Shown here piece by piece: positions 50,922 to 59,380 of a DNA stretch of 64,000 nt. Numbering within the stretch: position 1 is the stretch's first letter; each line of letters opens with the position of its first letter. The notes below the pieces were generated by a model. That model had not been told where the DNA came from. It saw nothing but the letters and a program-made list of their open reading frames with translations, and ran no database searches. The stretch comes from Ferruginibacter paludis (GTDB lineage Bacteria; Bacteroidota; Bacteroidia; Chitinophagales; Chitinophagaceae): assembly GCF_030409685.1 (NCBI RefSeq), contig NZ_JAUFQJ010000004.1, forward strand, positions 62,001 to 126,000, written 5' to 3'. Position numbers and translations under genes: made by a program.

Positions 50922-51499
50922 AAACAATTAATGTTTTTTTTTGCAACCTGTAAACTGCCGGCGACTGATTTCTGTAAAATAACTCTTGCATCATACAAAT
51001 TCGATTTGGAAGTACCTTCAGATATACCCAGTTGCTCTGCAATCTCACGGTGCTTCATCCCCTCAAAAACATACATATTAAAAACAAGCCGGTACCCCGG
51101 TGGCAACTGCTGTACCATGTTCAATAATTCTTTGGTGCCAATCTGCGCCATGATATTTTCAGTTTCCGCAATCTCATGCTGATTGGTTTCAATATCTACC
51201 ACTGCATGCAAACGTGCATTACTACGGTATTTCTGAAGGGCACAATTCACCATTATCTTTCTTATCCACCCTTCAAATGAGCCTTCAAAATTAAACTGGT
51301 GTAAATGGGTGAAAACCTTCATAAAACCTTCCTGCAAAATCTCTTCGGCTTCTTCTTTGTTTTTTGAGTATCTGAGGCAGACTGAAAACATTGCGGGCGC
51401 ATACAGCTGGTACAACCTGTTCTGGTCATAACGATTTCCTTTAATACAACCTTGTATCAGCTGTTCGGTTTGCGGCACTAATGATTGATTGTTTGACAT
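50918..51499 (-). CDS. ECF-type RNA polymerase sigma factor
   Basis: The 193-residue sigma-70 family factor has region 2 (about 30-90, FSVCLRYSKNKEEAEEILQEGFMKVFTHLHQF) and region 4 (about 125-180, PPGYRLVFNMYVFEGMKHREIAEQLGISEGTSKSNLYDARVIL). It directs RNA polymerase to a small regulon after a signal at the envelope. Its stop overlaps the start of the membrane-barrel gene by 4 bp (ATGA), so the two are translationally coupled. The partner's N-terminal segment is a candidate anti-sigma. A 7-bp inverted repeat lies upstream at 51531-51559. Confidence 0.92.
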   Translation of the reverse strand: MSNNQSLVPQTEQLIQGCIKGNRYDQNRLYQLYAPAMFSVCLRYSKNKEEAEEILQEGFMKVFTHLHQFNFEGSFEGWIRKIMVNCALQKYRSNARLHAVVDIETNQHEIAETENIMAQIGTKELLNMVQQLPPGYRLVFNMYVFEGMKHREIAEQLGISEGTSKSNLYDARVILQKSVAGSLQVAKKNINCL

Positions 51500-51530
51500 A
51501 CAGATGCAGCTACGCCTATAATAGTTGGGT

Positions 51531-51559
51531 GCTGCAAAAATAAATTAAATTATTGCAGC
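51531..51559. promoter_or_regulatory. Inverted repeat upstream of the sigma factor gene
   Basis: GCTGCAA (51531-51537) and TTGCAGC (51553-51559) form a perfect inverted repeat around a 15-bp AT-only spacer, 31 bp before the sigma factor start. It could be an operator for that operon or for the divergent DUF4382 gene. Confidence 0.3.
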
Positions 51560-51701
51560 AGTTACTTAGACTGGTAACGCGTTTTGTGTAATAAAAATAC
51601 TATGCTATTTGTTAAAGAATAGTTTATACTAAACTGGTAATCAAATAAAGCACGGTTGTTGCCAGCCCTTTGAAAATTTTAATCACTTAAAAAACCACAG
51701 T

Positions 51702-52577
51702 ATGAAAATGAACAAGAAATTATTTGGCGGGCTTTGCCTCGCACTTGCTTCGGCCCTGGTATTCTCTGCCTGTAAAAAAGATTCCGCCTCTGGCCCGGCA
51801 TCCACTTCCGGTCAGAAATTATCGGTGTATTTAACAGATGATCCGGCTTTGTATGATTCCGTTTTGATCGACATCAAATACGTGGAAGTAAAAACAGATA
51901 CCAGCGAAGCTCACAAAAATGACGACCTTTTTGGCGACAATGACAATGACAAAGATGACGACCACAAGGGCAAAGATGATTTTGGAAAATGGGATACTTT
52001 AAATATTGTCCCCGGCATGTATGATGTGTCAAAATTGAGAAACGGCATCGACACTTTGCTGGGTAGCGCAAATATCAATGGGGCCATCAGAAAAATCCGG
52101 ATTACGCTTGGTGCCGGTAATGCCCTTACCGTTGCCGGTGTTAACTATCCGTTGAATTTGCTGCCAGGTATCAATAACTATTTATACGTCAAAATCAACA
52201 ATAAACACCATCATGAAGTGGCTACTGGGCAAACCGCACTTTGGATTGATTTTGATATCAGCAGATCTATCGTATTCATTAACGGTCAATATTATCTGAG
52301 ACCTGTTTTAAGGCCCTTTAATGATCACAATTTCGCACGATTAAAGGGCTCGGTATTACCGGCTGAAGCTACCCCGCTTGTAACTGTGTATAATGCTACA
52401 GATACTGCCAATGGCATTCCGCGTGCAGATGGCGATTTTAAAATAAGGGGAATAAAAGAAGGCAGTTATAGTGTTTTATATAAAGGCTTTAACGGATATC
52501 ATGATACCACCATAAATAATATCCAGCTAAAAAATGGTGAAGAAACCGCATTACCTGCAATTACTTTGACTAAATAA
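51702..52577 (+). CDS. DUF4382 lipoprotein with acidic repeat
   Basis: The 291-residue protein has lipobox FSAC (Cys24) followed by KKDSASGP. The DUF4382 domain opens LSVYLTDDPALYDSVLIDIKYVEVKTD (about 40-195). After about residue 68 comes an Asp-rich insert with DNDNDKDDDHKGKDD that could bind calcium. The C-terminal 80 residues form a carboxypeptidase-like beta-sandwich (FARLKGSVLPAEATPLVTVYN). It is probably outer-membrane attached, with no catalytic motif. A strong bidirectional terminator follows its stop. Family function is not known. Confidence 0.85.
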   Translation: MKMNKKLFGGLCLALASALVFSACKKDSASGPASTSGQKLSVYLTDDPALYDSVLIDIKYVEVKTDTSEAHKNDDLFGDNDNDKDDDHKGKDDFGKWDTLNIVPGMYDVSKLRNGIDTLLGSANINGAIRKIRITLGAGNALTVAGVNYPLNLLPGINNYLYVKINNKHHHEVATGQTALWIDFDISRSIVFINGQYYLRPVLRPFNDHNFARLKGSVLPAEATPLVTVYNATDTANGIPRADGDFKIRGIKEGSYSVLYKGFNGYHDTTINNIQLKNGEETALPAITLTK

Positions 52578-52590
52578 AAAGTGAGTGTAT

Positions 52591-52632
52591 AACAAAAAGA
52601 AAAACAGGCCGCAGCCTGTTTTTCTTTTTGTT
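52591..52632. terminator. Bidirectional intrinsic terminator
   Basis: A perfect 19-bp stem with a 4-nt loop carries A tracts on its left arm and T tracts on its right arm (AAAAACAGGC, loop CGCA, GCCTGTTTTT). The T-rich side works for either strand. It lies 14 bp after the DUF4382 stop and abuts the stop of the convergent small lipoprotein gene, so it ends both transcripts. Confidence 0.88.
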
Positions 52633-52633
52633 T

Positions 52634-52957
52634 CTAATTAGGTTTATAAGCATCATCGGTATACATCGCTTTATTAAACAAATAGTATTTTCCATCCTTA
52701 TTATTGCGCCAGTAACGATGCCCCTGCAAATCGTAATAATACCGGCCATCAATTGTTTTTTTAGCGCTTAAATCATTTACTGAAATTACTTTTGGCAAAG
52801 GTTCCCTGGCTTTCTTTTTTGCAACTGCTTTTTTCTCTGCAATAGAATCTTTTTTTACCGTTTCAGATTCGGTTGCTACCGGGTGGACCTTTTTACTGCA
52901 ACTGATCAGTGATCCTGTAAATACAAAAAAGATAAGAACAGCATGTTTCAAATTCAT
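52634..52957 (-). CDS. Small lipoprotein of unknown function
   Basis: This 107-residue protein has lipobox LISC (Cys19), a lysine-glutamate-rich linker, and a C-terminal segment with two short repeats of aromatic type (DGRYYYDLQGHRYWRNNKDGKYYLFNK). The frame is open to 53140, but only the ATG at 52957 is followed by a signal sequence, and GGGGAG lies shortly before it. It is convergent with the DUF4382 gene and shares its terminator. No family is recognised. Confidence 0.72.
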   Translation of the reverse strand: MNLKHAVLIFFVFTGSLISCSKKVHPVATESETVKKDSIAEKKAVAKKKAREPLPKVISVNDLSAKKTIDGRYYYDLQGHRYWRNNKDGKYYLFNKAMYTDDAYKPN

Positions 52958-53096
52958 TGTTTTTTTACTCTCCCCTTCAACAATTTTACCAAAAAATGTT
53001 AAAATTGCTATCGCCGCTACTGGCTTATGTTTCAGCGGACGATGTCGGTAATTTTTATCCTGAGAAGGCATTTTATCCACATTACCGAGCAGATAA

Positions 53097-53891
53097 TTAG
53101 AGAATTTTTGAAATGATGAGGTTAATAATTTCAATTGCAATCAGCACAATCACAATCAGCTCCAGCTTGCTGCTGTAAGAGTGCTGGTTAATGTCTTTCA
53201 GGATATCGAGATTATCCTTCACCGTATTCAGGCTATCCTGCAGACTGCTATGCCTCAGTTTAATGTCCAGTTCCCGGCTCAGATCGGTATTGATCTGGTT
53301 CAGGTATTCGTCATTCCAGGTTAGGTTAGGACTGTCAAATATGTAGATGTTTTGCGTAATTTTATTTTTAAGATTCAGCAGCCGGCCGATGTATTTCAGC
53401 AATGCGTTTCCCTTGATAGAAAATCTACCTTTCTCTTCCAGCTCCATCGTAAATTGAAAAGTCTGCTGTAATAAGATATTCGATTGCTCAATGTAATAAT
53501 CGAGCGCCACAGATTGCGCTATATTAAGCATGATGATTTTGGCAATATCGATGGTGAGCGTTTTAATAATGAGCCGGTCGAAAATAACTTTGTAAGATGC
53601 ATCAGGATTAATCTCCACATCAAAGTTTTCTCTTTTCAGTTCGGCACTCCCGATGTTTAGAATGGTACGCACTGCATTGATGATATTGGTTTGCGTACTG
53701 TAATCCACTCCAAAAAAAACAATACTTCCATAGTCGAAAATACCAATATAGGATCCGTTCTCCGCATCATACATTAATTCCGTAGGGTCTGCGTAGATGC
53801 AATTAAAAGCCAGGTTATTTTTCAACTCCTTCAAATCAAGCCTGTCACCCAGGTGATATCCTGTAATTGTTTTTTTGATTGCTTGTTCCAT
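53097..53891 (-). CDS. DUF155/RMD1-family protein with C-terminal membrane helix
   Basis: The 264-residue protein matches the DUF155 (RMD1/RMND1) pattern: an N-terminal part with GIFDYGSIVFFGVD, a helical middle (IAQSVALDYYIEQSN), and a late FDSPNLTWNDEYLNQINTDLSRELDI block before a single C-terminal transmembrane helix (LELIVIVLIAIEIINLII). Eukaryotic relatives work in mitochondrial translation or membrane remodelling. The bacterial role is not known. It lies 58 bp downstream of the DUF3037 gene on the same strand and could be co-transcribed with the kinase pair. Confidence 0.82.
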   Translation of the reverse strand: MEQAIKKTITGYHLGDRLDLKELKNNLAFNCIYADPTELMYDAENGSYIGIFDYGSIVFFGVDYSTQTNIINAVRTILNIGSAELKRENFDVEINPDASYKVIFDRLIIKTLTIDIAKIIMLNIAQSVALDYYIEQSNILLQQTFQFTMELEEKGRFSIKGNALLKYIGRLLNLKNKITQNIYIFDSPNLTWNDEYLNQINTDLSRELDIKLRHSSLQDSLNTVKDNLDILKDINQHSYSSKLELIVIVLIAIEIINLIISKIL

Positions 53892-53949
53892 ATTTCAGCT
53901 GCTGCAGATTTTGTTACTTATAGCGTTGCATTTGAAAGCTAGTGCATTT

Positions 53950-54330
53950 TTACAGTACAAGGCGGGTATACAATTTTGCCAGAGTCTGTCCAGGATTTTT
54001 ACAAAACCCCGGATGCACTTTGGATGTTTGCACTACGGTACTTCTTGTGGCAGTGAGCCACCGGAAGCGTGCGGCAATATCCAGTTTTGCTATCGGGCCT
54101 GCACTACTATCCCCAACACATATACGCTGTATTGCATCCAGGTGCTGTTTCAATTCTGCTTTATCAGTTTCCATACAAAAAGCAGCCAGGCGGTCTTCAT
54201 TTAAGCAAACTTTTGCCTGTAAAAAATGTTCTTTTGCACAATACAATATAACTCCCACATTCAGGAACTCTTCCCGCTCAACCCGGGGCACAATGCGGAT
54301 TACCGCGTATTCAAATAAATGATCTGGCAT
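53950..54330 (-). CDS. DUF3037 protein paired with a HipA-like kinase
   Basis: The 126-residue cytoplasmic protein opens with FEYAVIRIVPRVEREEFLNVGVILYCAKEHFL, the DUF3037 signature, and carries helices to the end. The gene starts inside the last 20 bp of the HipA-like kinase gene, so expression is coupled. DUF3037 genes commonly accompany this kinase type. The partner may be its regulator or substrate, but this is not proven. No DNA-binding HipB-like gene is present. Confidence 0.85.
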   Translation of the reverse strand: MPDHLFEYAVIRIVPRVEREEFLNVGVILYCAKEHFLQAKVCLNEDRLAAFCMETDKAELKQHLDAIQRICVGDSSAGPIAKLDIAARFRWLTATRSTVVQTSKVHPGFCKNPGQTLAKLYTRLVL

Positions 54331-55111
54331 GTTGTGCTTCTTTTATAAAAACGGCAGAATGGGCAATACGGGTAGTTAAAAACTGGCTGTAAACAAGGCG
54401 ATGTTCTTCAAGTGAAGAAAAGGAAGTATCGGGAACCAGCCAATCGTCCGGGATTGAGTTTACAATAGCCTGTATGCGGTCGTTTGTAAGTATTGAACGA
54501 AAAGTTTGATCCACCTCATTCAATTGCGTTGCCTGCGGCAGCAATACATGATCTTTCACCAAAGTAAAAGGCCGTATCGCCTGCTCCTGCCAGTTTTGCA
54601 AATTATGATGAAAATACAAACAAGCTCCATGGTCTATCAGCCACAACTCCTTATGCCACCATAACATATTTGTATTACGTACGGTACGGTCCATATTTGT
54701 AAGCAGGCAATCCAGCCATACAATCTGTGATGCAAGCAACGGATCGATGGTAGTCACGGCCGGGTCGAAAGTAACCGAGCCTGATAAGTAATGCAATGCC
54801 AGGTTAAGGCCAGTACTGGCTTTTAATAAATCCTGAATTTCCTCATCGGGCTCCGTTCTGCCGAAGGCGATGTCAATATTTGCAAAAACAATTTCCGGCA
54901 CCCTGAAACCAAGCACCCTGGCTACTTCGCCGCCAATTAATTCTGCGATCAATGCTTTTACTCCCTGGCCGGCGCCCCTGAATTTAAGTACATACAAAAA
55001 CTCATCACTGGCTTCCACAATAGCAGGAAGAGAACCGCCTTCGCGAAGCGGAGTTATATACCTGGTAATATCAACCGATCTTAACGGAAGCACTGGTTTA
55101 TCCTGATCCAT
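54311..55111 (-). CDS. HipA-like kinase (short, HipB-less type)
   Basis: The 266-residue protein has the kinase parts of the HipA/PI3K-like fold. A lysine lies in the ATP-binding strand LYVLKFRG, the catalytic loop reads DCLLTNMDRTVRNTNML, and a metal-binding DHG lies in LWLIDHGACL. It is much shorter than toxin HipA (about 440 residues) and lacks the N-terminal domain. It may phosphorylate a protein or small molecule. It overlaps the DUF3037 gene by 20 bp, with DUF155 next. No HipB antitoxin is seen, so a classical persister toxin role is doubtful. Confidence 0.85.
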   Translation of the reverse strand: MDQDKPVLPLRSVDITRYITPLREGGSLPAIVEASDEFLYVLKFRGAGQGVKALIAELIGGEVARVLGFRVPEIVFANIDIAFGRTEPDEEIQDLLKASTGLNLALHYLSGSVTFDPAVTTIDPLLASQIVWLDCLLTNMDRTVRNTNMLWWHKELWLIDHGACLYFHHNLQNWQEQAIRPFTLVKDHVLLPQATQLNEVDQTFRSILTNDRIQAIVNSIPDDWLVPDTSFSSLEEHRLVYSQFLTTRIAHSAVFIKEAQHARSFI

Positions 55112-55597
55112 CTTATTAAATTAAAAACCGTCTGGTAGGCTACAGTTATCTACAGGCATGAAATGTAGTTCAATTTTATTAAAAATGATATTTGCCATAC
55201 ATTCTTTTATTTGGTAAACAGCTGTATGTATATGTAGTGTGCTCTTTTGATTACAATACATATTTTGATTTGAAAAGGAAATTACAACATCAGTAAAACA
55301 TTATAAAAATTAAAAAAAATACAAAAATTCACAAATTAAAATTTTCACTTGTTTAAATAACTTTAACAAGTCTGGCACAGAGTTGAGGACAATTATCCCC
55401 CGGATAATGTCACTGTTGGCATGACTTTTGGCAAGGTGAAAACATTCTGAAGAAAAAATCCATTTAGAATATTTTGTACAAAACAGGACCTATGGAATGC
55501 CTTTTTATGCGCCGTACGCCGGCACTTTAAATTGAACTTCTGTCCGGTATTTCCCATTACAACGCTGCAATTTTTAATTAATAAAAAATATTTTTTT
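55112..55597. other. 486-bp gap between divergent operons
   Basis: The gap is AT-rich, with several A and T runs between 55290 and 55350. It should hold the promoters of the HipA-like operon (minus) and of the OB-fold/cytochrome operon (plus). I see no strong inverted repeat, box pair or small gene. A TTG-started extension of the OB-fold frame from 55532 has no signal-like sequence and is not used. Confidence 0.4.
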
Positions 55598-56005
55598 ATG
55601 AACGTAAAGAAAATTTTTCTTTTCGCCGTGCCCGCTATTATTATCATCAGCGCAGCAATTGGCTGGTATCAATATAACAAACCACAGCAGGATGTTGCCA
55701 GCCTTTCAGCCCAGGCAGTTACAGCCGAAAACTTGTTTAAAGATTACAGTTCCAATGAACCAGCGGCCAATAAAACCTACCTGAACAAGGCACTGGAAGT
55801 AAGTGGAAAAGTACTTGAAGTAAAGCAAACACAACAGGCACAACAACAGGTTATATTAGATTCGGGAGATCCAATGTTTGGCATTGCGTGTACGTTGGAT
55901 CAGCCTGCACAAAATTTAAAACCAGGCGACCTGGTTACTATTAAAGGTATTTGTACCGGCTATCTCAATGACGTGGTTTTAATTAAAAGTCTGCTCCTGA
56001 ATTAA
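55598..56005 (+). CDS. Membrane-anchored OB-fold (tRNA_anti-like) protein
   Basis: This 135-residue protein has one N-terminal membrane helix or signal (KIFLFAVPAIIIISAAIGWY). A short helix (ENLFKDYSSNEPAANKTYLNKALEV) and an OB-fold strand pattern follow (VSGKVLEVKQTQ, PGDLVTIKGICTGYLNDVVLIKSLLL). This looks like the tRNA_anti-like envelope proteins, which have no demonstrated nucleic-acid role. The ATG at 55598 is preferred to the upstream TTG at 55532. It heads a four-gene operon with the cytochrome, DUF5777 and YceI genes, 23 bp before the cytochrome. Confidence 0.8.
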   Translation: MNVKKIFLFAVPAIIIISAAIGWYQYNKPQQDVASLSAQAVTAENLFKDYSSNEPAANKTYLNKALEVSGKVLEVKQTQQAQQQVILDSGDPMFGIACTLDQPAQNLKPGDLVTIKGICTGYLNDVVLIKSLLLN

Positions 56006-56028
56006 ATCAAAAAAAATAATTTTTTATT

Positions 56029-56409
56029 ATGAAAAGTGTAATCAGCATGCGCTATAGCCACTACTATGTGATTTGTTTTTTGCTGCTGCTGGCCGGCTGT
56101 TCCAAGAAAGGAGATGTAACGGTTAGCCCTGCGAATTTTGTTCCGGATGGTGTTACGGATACCTCGGTTACCTATACCAATTATGTGCATAATGTTATCA
56201 AGAACAATTGCAGCACCTGCCATGGTAAAGGTGGCTCCGCCGCGCAGTTCTGGTACAATACAAACACCTATGAAAATGCGGTGGAATACGGAACAAGGAT
56301 TATGGAAACCATTGTTGAAAACTCCATGCCGCCGGCGCCAAGAAAACCATTTTCGGATGCTGATAAACAGCTGTTAAAAGCATGGATTAAAAGAGGTTCC
56401 CCGGAGTAA
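56029..56409 (+). CDS. c-type cytochrome lipoprotein, single haem
   Basis: The 126-residue protein has lipobox LAGC (Cys24) and one haem-binding motif CSTCH. The late segment VENSMPPAPRKPFSDADKQLLKAWIKRGSPE contains a methionine that could be the sixth ligand and the typical class-I cytochrome end. It is probably outer-membrane-attached and carries electrons in the periplasm. It lies 23 bp after the OB-fold gene and 35 bp before the DUF5777 gene. Its electron donor and acceptor are not encoded here. Confidence 0.88.
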   Translation: MKSVISMRYSHYYVICFLLLLAGCSKKGDVTVSPANFVPDGVTDTSVTYTNYVHNVIKNNCSTCHGKGGSAAQFWYNTNTYENAVEYGTRIMETIVENSMPPAPRKPFSDADKQLLKAWIKRGSPE

Positions 56410-56444
56410 ATTGTAAAACACCATCATTTATTTAAATAACACTA

Positions 56445-57389
56445 ATGCGAACACTACTTATAACAGTATTATTTTTCTGTGCCGGACGGGTAATTGCACA
56501 GGACAGTCTTTCCAATATGCTTGACAAGGAAATGGCCACATCAACCGCTACAAAAAAACAATATACCTATGCCACTTTTAAAGGCACACAACTGGTAAAC
56601 AGCCGCACCATTGAAACGTTGGGCAAGCATGAACTTGACTTTAGGGTAGCACACAGGTTTGGCGATATCGGAGGAGAATATGGCGGGGAAAAAAGTTTTT
56701 ACGGACTGGAAAATTCCACCGACGTAAAAATAGGTTTTGACTATGGTATAACGGACCGGCTTACCGTGGGTATTGGCAGGGCAAAAGGCGCCGCTGCAGT
56801 AAGGCAGTTGTACGAAACGTCCCTGAAATATAAACTGCTGCGGCAAACCGAAGACGGTAGTATGCCCGTTACAGTAACAGCCTTTGGTAACCTGGTGGCC
56901 AGCTCAATGGCCTCCAATGCCAAAGCCAATACACCTGATCACTTTAACAATTTCAGCGACCGCCTATCCTACACCTCGCAACTGCTGCTGGCAAGAAAAT
57001 TCTCCGATCGTTTTTCGCTAATGGTAATGCCAACCTATGTGCACACGAATTACGTTATCCACAACGATCAGAATGATATTTATGCTGCAGGCATCGGGGG
57101 CAGGTTAAAGATTTCGAAAAGAGTGGCGCTGGTAGCAGATTACTTTAAAGTATTCAGAAATAAAGCAAGCACAGCTGCTTTAAAGGCAAACGGACTTACG
57201 TTTTACAATCCGTTTGGGGCGGGGCTGGAGTTTGAAACAGGCGGACATGTATTTGATTTCACCTTTACGAACAGTACAGCCATACTCGAAAATCAATTTA
57301 TTCCATATACCACTACCAGCTGGGCGCAATGGCGCTTCAGGTGGGGCTTTAACCTTTCACGTATTTTCTCACTTAAAAAAAATAAATAA
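56445..57389 (+). CDS. DUF5777-type outer-membrane beta-barrel protein
   Basis: The 314-residue protein has a signal peptide ending near VIAQ and an all-beta pattern with amphipathic strands (YTYATFKGTQLVNSRTIETLGKHELDFRVAHRFGD, DVKIGFDYGITDRLTVGIGRAKG, WAQWRFRWGFNLSRIFS). I place it in DUF5777, a barrel family often next to cytochromes and YceI genes in Bacteroidota. It is third in the operon, 7 bp before the YceI start. It may form a conduit that exposes the cytochrome, a guess based on position. Confidence 0.82.
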   Translation: MRTLLITVLFFCAGRVIAQDSLSNMLDKEMATSTATKKQYTYATFKGTQLVNSRTIETLGKHELDFRVAHRFGDIGGEYGGEKSFYGLENSTDVKIGFDYGITDRLTVGIGRAKGAAAVRQLYETSLKYKLLRQTEDGSMPVTVTAFGNLVASSMASNAKANTPDHFNNFSDRLSYTSQLLLARKFSDRFSLMVMPTYVHTNYVIHNDQNDIYAAGIGGRLKISKRVALVADYFKVFRNKASTAALKANGLTFYNPFGAGLEFETGGHVFDFTFTNSTAILENQFIPYTTTSWAQWRFRWGFNLSRIFSLKKNK

Positions 57390-57396
57390 CTATTGT

Positions 57397-57957
57397 ATGA
57401 ATCAATTAAAAGTAATTGTGGCAACCCTGTTTCTGGTATCAGCTTTGCATAGCAACGCACAGGAAAAATATATTACACGTAACGGTACCATTGCCATATT
57501 TTCTGCAACAACAGCGGAAAACATTGATGCCAATAACAATGAAGTTTTTAGTATGCTTGATCCTTTAAAAAATGAATTGGCTTTCCAGGTGCTTGTAACA
57601 GGCTTTAAATTTAAGAAGGCGCTGATGCAGGACCACTTTAATGAAGATTATATGGAAAGTTCAAAATTCGCAAAAGCCACTTTCAAGGGTGTTATTACAG
57701 ATCCTTCCAAGGTGAATTTTAACCAGGATGGCGCCTACCCGGTTACTATTGCCGGTACACTTACCATGCATGGCGTAAGTAATAAGGTAGAAGTCCCTGC
57801 CACAATTCGCGTAGTGGGAAAAAAAATCAGCGCCGATTCGAAGTTTATAGTAAAGCTGGCAGATTACAATATCAAAATTCCGGCACTGGTTGCAAACCAG
57901 GTTTCAGAAACAGTCACCATTACAGTTGGCTGCCAGTATGAACCTTATAACAGGTAA
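57397..57957 (+). CDS. YceI-family protein
   Basis: The 186-residue secreted protein has a signal peptide ending near SNAQ and a lipocalin-like YceI barrel. Recognisable strands are RNGTIAIFSATTAENIDANN, YMESSKFAKATFKGVI, YPVTIAGTLTMHGVSNKVEVPATI and SADSKFIVKLADYNIKIP. YceI proteins bind polyisoprenoid or other lipophilic molecules. The frame runs back to 57214 inside DUF5777, but the ATG at 57397 precedes the signal peptide. It is the last gene of the operon, and a hairpin follows at 58006. With a cytochrome next to it, an isoprenoid quinone is a possible ligand. Confidence 0.9.
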   Translation: MNQLKVIVATLFLVSALHSNAQEKYITRNGTIAIFSATTAENIDANNNEVFSMLDPLKNELAFQVLVTGFKFKKALMQDHFNEDYMESSKFAKATFKGVITDPSKVNFNQDGAYPVTIAGTLTMHGVSNKVEVPATIRVVGKKISADSKFIVKLADYNIKIPALVANQVSETVTITVGCQYEPYNR

Positions 57958-58005
57958 TTAAACAATACTTTTCAATCGCAATCAGCCGCAATATGTTTTA
58001 CTGAT

Positions 58006-58042
58006 ACCGCAACTTACTGAAAGAAAGTACGTTGCGGTTTAA
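58006..58042 (+). terminator. Terminator-like hairpin after YceI
   Basis: ACCGCAAC and GTTGCGGT form an 8-bp stem, extended after one mismatch by TACT/AGTA around a 7-nt loop, and followed by TTTAAT on the plus strand. It lies 48 bp past the YceI stop and 52 bp before the convergent peptidase stop. Confidence 0.55.
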
Positions 58043-58093
58043 TCTCCGTCGGCCATCGGGATGATGCAGCACACATCACCACTGCATACTTAC

Positions 58094-59380
58094 CTACCTT
58101 GTCAGCCTGTAAATCAATAGGGCTGTTCTTTTGATGAGTTTGGGATATTCATTGAGATTGATAATTTCTCCCGGTGCATGGGCTCCTTTACCCGACGCAC
58201 CCAGGCCATCAAGACAATCCAGGTAATTGGCAACATAAGAAATGTCACCAGCTCCCCTCGCCCCGGGATCACCTGCTTTCACTTCACCAAAATTTAAATT
58301 AAGGCTGATATCATTCACCACTTTTACAAGGGCTTCGTTGCCGGAGGTTGGTGGCATAGCTGGTATACCATCCTGGAAACTGATAGTTGCATTAGTGCCG
58401 GGCAAATGCTCATTGACAATTTTGCGCATGACAACCCGGGCATTTTCTTTTTGCGTTTCGGAAAGAAAACGTAAATCCCCGAGAACAACTGTGTGCGGTG
58501 CAATGATATTGGTCTTGGCTGATACAGTTCCTTTTTGGCTTGCATCATTATACGCTACATCGGAGCCTCCGATAAACAGCGCAGGGTTAAAGGTTAAGTA
58601 CTGCTCCTTGCTCAACTGCTCCCTGAACTGATCTACGATTCTTGCAGCTTCGTACACACTGCCATAACCGGCGCTGCCAAATATATTGGATGAATGTGCC
58701 TGCTTTGCTTCTACTTCCAGCTTCCATTCACTGGCTCCGCGACGGGCGGTGGCTACTTTATCCAGGCCAACCGCACCTTCAAAAGCCAATGCTATCTCAT
58801 GCTGCTTTGCACGTTCAATAAAATCAGCCCTGCTGACAGAAACCGGGCTTCCGGCATTCTCTTCATCGCCGGTAAAATAAATGGTGATGTTAGCATCATT
58901 CAGCAAGCCCTGCTTCTGTAAAGCTTTTAAAGCCGCTATCACCATCACATCGCCTCCTTTCATATCATTCACGCCTTGCCCTGTTGCAGTACTGTCATTC
59001 AGCATCGTAAACGGGTTAGCCGGCATATCAGGTTCAAATACAGTATCCAGGTGACCAATCAGGAAAAGTTTTTTTCCTTTTTTCCCTTTGTGGTGGGCTA
59101 CCAGGTGCCCTGCCCTTTTCAATGAATCAGGCAACGGAACCCAGGAAACTGCAAAGCCAAGGGCAGTTAATTCTTTAGCGTACAGTTCGCCTGTTTTTTT
59201 TACGCCGGCAATATTAAAAGTGCCGCTGTTGATATCGACAGATTCTTTTAACAGCTGCAATGTAGCAGGCATGGATGTTTCTATATTGGTAACAACCTGC
59301 TTTTCTATTTTGGTAAGGAGCTGAGCTGAAGCTGTAAATACCGTAAGCAAAAAAGCAGGGCAACAAAATATTTTTCTCAT
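58094..59380 (-). CDS. M20-family metallopeptidase, CPG2-like
   Basis: The 428-residue secreted peptidase of the M20 family has a signal peptide ending near ASAQ. Zinc-site residues appear in LFLIGHLDTVFEP (His and Asp), GVNDMKGGD (bridging Asp), and GDEENAGSP, whose first Glu is the catalytic base. The dimerisation domain (about 200-310) follows, and the last zinc ligand lies near GKGAHAPGE. It resembles glutamate carboxypeptidase and related di- or tripeptidases, probably in the periplasm. It is monocistronic and its promoter faces the pseudogene at 59603. Confidence 0.88.
   Translation of the reverse strand: MRKIFCCPAFLLTVFTASAQLLTKIEKQVVTNIETSMPATLQLLKESVDINSGTFNIAGVKKTGELYAKELTALGFAVSWVPLPDSLKRAGHLVAHHKGKKGKKLFLIGHLDTVFEPDMPANPFTMLNDSTATGQGVNDMKGGDVMVIAALKALQKQGLLNDANITIYFTGDEENAGSPVSVSRADFIERAKQHEIALAFEGAVGLDKVATARRGASEWKLEVEAKQAHSSNIFGSAGYGSVYEAARIVDQFREQLSKEQYLTFNPALFIGGSDVAYNDASQKGTVSAKTNIIAPHTVVLGDLRFLSETQKENARVVMRKIVNEHLPGTNATISFQDGIPAMPPTSGNEALVKVVNDISLNLNFGEVKAGDPGARGAGDISYVANYLDCLDGLGASGKGAHAPGEIINLNEYPKLIKRTALLIYRLTR

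Noticed and set aside
52958..53140. Longer start for the small lipoprotein gene
   Set aside because: The added 61 residues have no signal and overlap the DUF155 gene end. The ATG at 52957 directly precedes a lipoprotein signal.
54311..55111. Classical HipAB toxin-antitoxin pair
   Set aside because: The kinase is too short, lacks the HipA N-terminal domain, and no HipB-like DNA-binding gene is adjacent.
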